Shown here: positions 6,593 through 8,128 of the stretch, piece after piece
How the letters are laid out: each line of letters opens with the position of its first letter
Numbering within the stretch: position 1 is the stretch's first letter
Origin: Deltaproteobacteria bacterium UBA2385
GTDB lineage: Bacteria > Myxococcota_A > UBA796 > UBA2385
NCBI GenBank assembly: GCA_002343455.1
Contig: DDSR01000479.1
Location: 1 to 8,128 of the forward strand
Direction of reading: 5' to 3'
DNA length: 8,128 bases
Notes under the pieces: generated by a model
Told to the model about the DNA's origin: nothing
The model's input: the letters and a program-made list of their open reading frames with translations, nothing else
Database searches by the model: none
Program-made: the position numbers and the translations under genes

Positions 6593-7933
6593 ATGGCCCA
6601 TCCCGTCCGCTCCGCCGTCCGAATCGCCGAGGGGCCGCTCTCCCGCGCCCTGATCGTCGAGAACCCCCACGGTGAGCTCGATCGGTCCCTGCTGGCCTCG
6701 GGCTGGACCTGCACCCGCCTCCCCGACGCCCCGCCGCCCGATCGCCTGGTCGCCGCTTTGCAGGAGACCCGGGCGCAGGTCCTCTTCAAACGATCGCGGG
6801 TGATCGTCGACGCCGCGCTGCTCGACGCGGCCCCCGAGCTGCTGGCGGTCCAGCTCTGCTGCATCGGAGACGACAGCGTCGACCTCCAGGCCTGCGCGGA
6901 TCGGGGGGTGCTGGTCTTCAACGACCCCATCTCCAACAACCGCAGCGTCGTCGAGCTGGCGATCGCCCACCTGATCGCGCTGTCGCGGCGGCTGTACGAG
7001 ACCGACCAGGACTGCCGCCACGGCGGCTGGGACAAGAGCAACACCGAGCGCTACGAGATCCAGGGCAAGACCCTGGGGGTGCTGGGGCTGGGCAACATCG
7101 GTCGGGCCGTGGCCCGCGCGGCCCAGGGCCTGGGCATGGAGATCCGCTTCTTCGACAGCCGCGAGGTGGCGGTCGAGCTGGGCCAGGAGCTGGGCTTCCG
7201 CTTCTGCAGCAGCATGGAGGAGCTCTTCCGCGGCAGCGACTACGTCAGCGTGCACCTCTCGGCGACGGACATCGAGCGGCACAGCAACGCCGGGGTGCTG
7301 GACGGGGGGGTGCTGGACCTGCTTGGGGCCGACCGGCCCGAGGACAGCCCGCGCATCTTCCTGAACCTGTCGCGGGGCTTCCTGTACGAGGCTCAGTCGC
7401 TGCTGGGGGCGGTCGAGCGAGGCCGGATCCGCCGGGCCGCGGTCGATGTGTACCCCAGCGAGCCGATGGGCAAGGAGGCTTGGGTCAACCCCTACCAGGC
7501 CCAGCCCCGCATCGCGCTCTCGCCCCATATCGGGGCCTCGACGCTGGAGGCGCAGCCCAGGATCGCGCGGCGGGTGGCCGAGACGATCGGGGCCTTCTCC
7601 CGGACCGGGGCCGTTCGCGACTGCGTCTTCAGCCCCCGGACCCAGCTCGCGGTGCTGGAGGGAGGCGTCAGCGCGCGGGCGGCCCTGCTGGTCGTGCACG
7701 GCACCGCCCGGGGCACCAAGCGGGCCATCGACGACATCATCTTCGAGTCGGGGGCCAGCAACCTGGCCTCGCAGCACCGCGACCTCGACCACCTGGGGGT
7801 GGCGATCGATCTCGCGGCGCTGGATCGGGCGCTCGACTCCGACCAGCTCCTGGCCCTGGTCGAGCGCGCCGCGCGCCTGACCGGGGACCCCACGGCGATC
7901 CGCAGCGTCCGGCAGGTGCGGGTCGGCGGCTGA
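6593..7933 (+). CDS. serA: D-3-phosphoglycerate dehydrogenase (SerA type)
   Basis: Oxidises 3-phosphoglycerate to 3-phosphohydroxypyruvate with NAD, the first step of serine synthesis, in the cytoplasm. It follows the E. coli SerA layout: a split substrate domain with VQLCCIGDDSVDL and FNDPISNNRSVVELAI (around 86-125), a Rossmann domain with GLGNIG (165-170) and Asp188 after the second strand (FFD), which favours NAD. The catalytic trio is present: Arg261 (NLSRG), Glu290 (YPSEP) and His312 (SPHIGAST). The C-terminal 85 residues resemble the ACT regulatory domain (VVHGTARGTKRAIDDIIFESGASNLASQ), but the usual HENRPG-type serine-binding loop reads HGTARG, so feedback by serine may be altered. 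At 446 residues it is longer than the 410 of E. coli, partly from an insertion before NLSRG (around 240-256). A related 2-hydroxyacid dehydrogenase with another substrate is possible, though the CCIG and SNNRSV motifs favour SerA. It follows the barrel gene by 80 bases. Confidence 0.88.
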   Translation: MAHPVRSAVRIAEGPLSRALIVENPHGELDRSLLASGWTCTRLPDAPPPDRLVAALQETRAQVLFKRSRVIVDAALLDAAPELLAVQLCCIGDDSVDLQACADRGVLVFNDPISNNRSVVELAIAHLIALSRRLYETDQDCRHGGWDKSNTERYEIQGKTLGVLGLGNIGRAVARAAQGLGMEIRFFDSREVAVELGQELGFRFCSSMEELFRGSDYVSVHLSATDIERHSNAGVLDGGVLDLLGADRPEDSPRIFLNLSRGFLYEAQSLLGAVERGRIRRAAVDVYPSEPMGKEAWVNPYQAQPRIALSPHIGASTLEAQPRIARRVAETIGAFSRTGAVRDCVFSPRTQLAVLEGGVSARAALLVVHGTARGTKRAIDDIIFESGASNLASQHRDLDHLGVAIDLAALDRALDSDQLLALVERAARLTGDPTAIRSVRQVRVGG

Positions 7934-7937
7934 GTCC

Positions 7938-7960
7938 GGGCCCGGCGCTGCGTCCGGCCC
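7938..7960. terminator. Hairpin between convergent genes, possible shared terminator
   Basis: GGGCC-c-GG (7938-7945) can pair with CCGGCCC (7954-7960) around an 8-base loop (CGCTGCGT) with one bulged C. It fills nearly all of the 27 bases between the serA stop and the convergent gene's stop. There is no T-tract on either side, so it may work only as a GC-rich pause or as mRNA 3'-end protection in both directions. Confidence 0.3.
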
Positions 7961-8128
7961 CTACTCGGGGGCCTCGACCTTGGGCTTGCGGGTCGTGCGG
8001 CGGCGCTTGGGCGCGGCCGGCTCCTCGGCGGGGGTCTCCACGGCGGGGGGCTCCACGATGGGGGTCTCCACGACGGGGGTCTCCACGACGGGGGTCTCTA
8101 CGATGGGGGTCTCCACGACGGGGGTCTC
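7961..8128 (-). CDS. C-terminal tail of a protein with ETPVV repeats and a basic end
   Basis: The last 55 codons and stop (TAG, 7963-7961) of a minus-strand gene that enters from the right edge. The visible protein is low complexity: seven pentapeptides of the form E-(T/P)-P-x-x (ETPVV, ETPIV, ETPVV, ETPVV, ETPIV, EPPAV, ETPAE), then EPAAPKRRRTTRKPK with a strongly basic stretch, then VEAPE. This is a disordered acidic/proline linker ending in a positively charged patch, as seen at the ends of some nucleic-acid-binding proteins. No catalytic domain is in view and the function cannot be named. Each repeat residue block matches a 15-bp DNA repeat in frame, so copy number can change without breaking the frame. 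It converges on serA with a 27-base gap. Confidence 0.7.
   Translation of the reverse strand, partial: ETPVVETPIVETPVVETPVVETPIVEPPAVETPAEEPAAPKRRRTTRKPKVEAPE
8024..8128 (-). repeat. 15-bp in-frame tandem repeat coding ETPVV
   Basis: Seven successive 15-base units on the minus strand, the five rightmost nearly identical (GAGACCCCCGTCGTG with changes at the first base of the Val/Ile codon and the final base) and the two nearest the gene end more diverged (GAGCCCCCCGCCGTG, GAGACCCCCGCCGAG). The array continues past the window edge, so its true copy number is unknown. Confidence 0.85.

Noticed and set aside
8024..8128. The 15-bp repeats as a CRISPR array
   Set aside because: Units are contiguous without spacers and translate in frame to a pentapeptide repeat.

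Overview
The window is uniformly GC-rich, with long gapless ORFs and strong GC bias at third codon positions. A Ser/Thr kinase fused to a sigma-54 activator, a secreted-protein gene and a beta-barrel-like protein together suggest a Gram-negative predatory or social soil lineage, most likely Myxococcota (former Deltaproteobacteria). That placement is inferred from gene types and composition; no rRNA or taxonomic marker is present.

Layout. Bases 1-218 (minus strand) hold the start of a signal-peptide protein that runs off the left edge. Bases 219-415 are a divergent control region. It contains a near-consensus sigma-54 promoter (TGGCACACCCATTGCA) reading left into the secreted-protein gene, two inverted repeats whose centres lie 20 bp apart, and a sigma-70-like promoter reading right. 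Bases 416-4900 encode one 1494-residue protein with, in order, a Ser/Thr kinase, a degenerate STAND-type NTPase, a TPR-like helical region, a GAF domain, a sigma-54-interacting AAA+ ATPase and a Fis-type helix-turn-helix. Next on the plus strand come a MalK/UgpC-type ABC ATPase without permease genes (4940-5911), a small outer-membrane-barrel-like protein (5967-6512) and a SerA-type D-3-phosphoglycerate dehydrogenase (6593-7933). Converging on it from the right edge is the C-terminus of a protein with ETPVV pentapeptide repeats and a basic tail (7961-8128, minus).

How the parts may work together. The activator gene lies back to back with a gene that has a recognisable sigma-54 promoter, and two dyad sequences sit about 61 and 81 bp upstream of the predicted start of that transcript. 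The simplest reading is a self-contained switch: the kinase/STAND/TPR/GAF portion senses a signal and lets the AAA+ domain open the divergent promoter, giving expression of a secreted protein. This link is inference from layout. The ABC ATPase, barrel protein and SerA genes are co-directional with 39-80 bp gaps and have no obvious functional tie to the switch.
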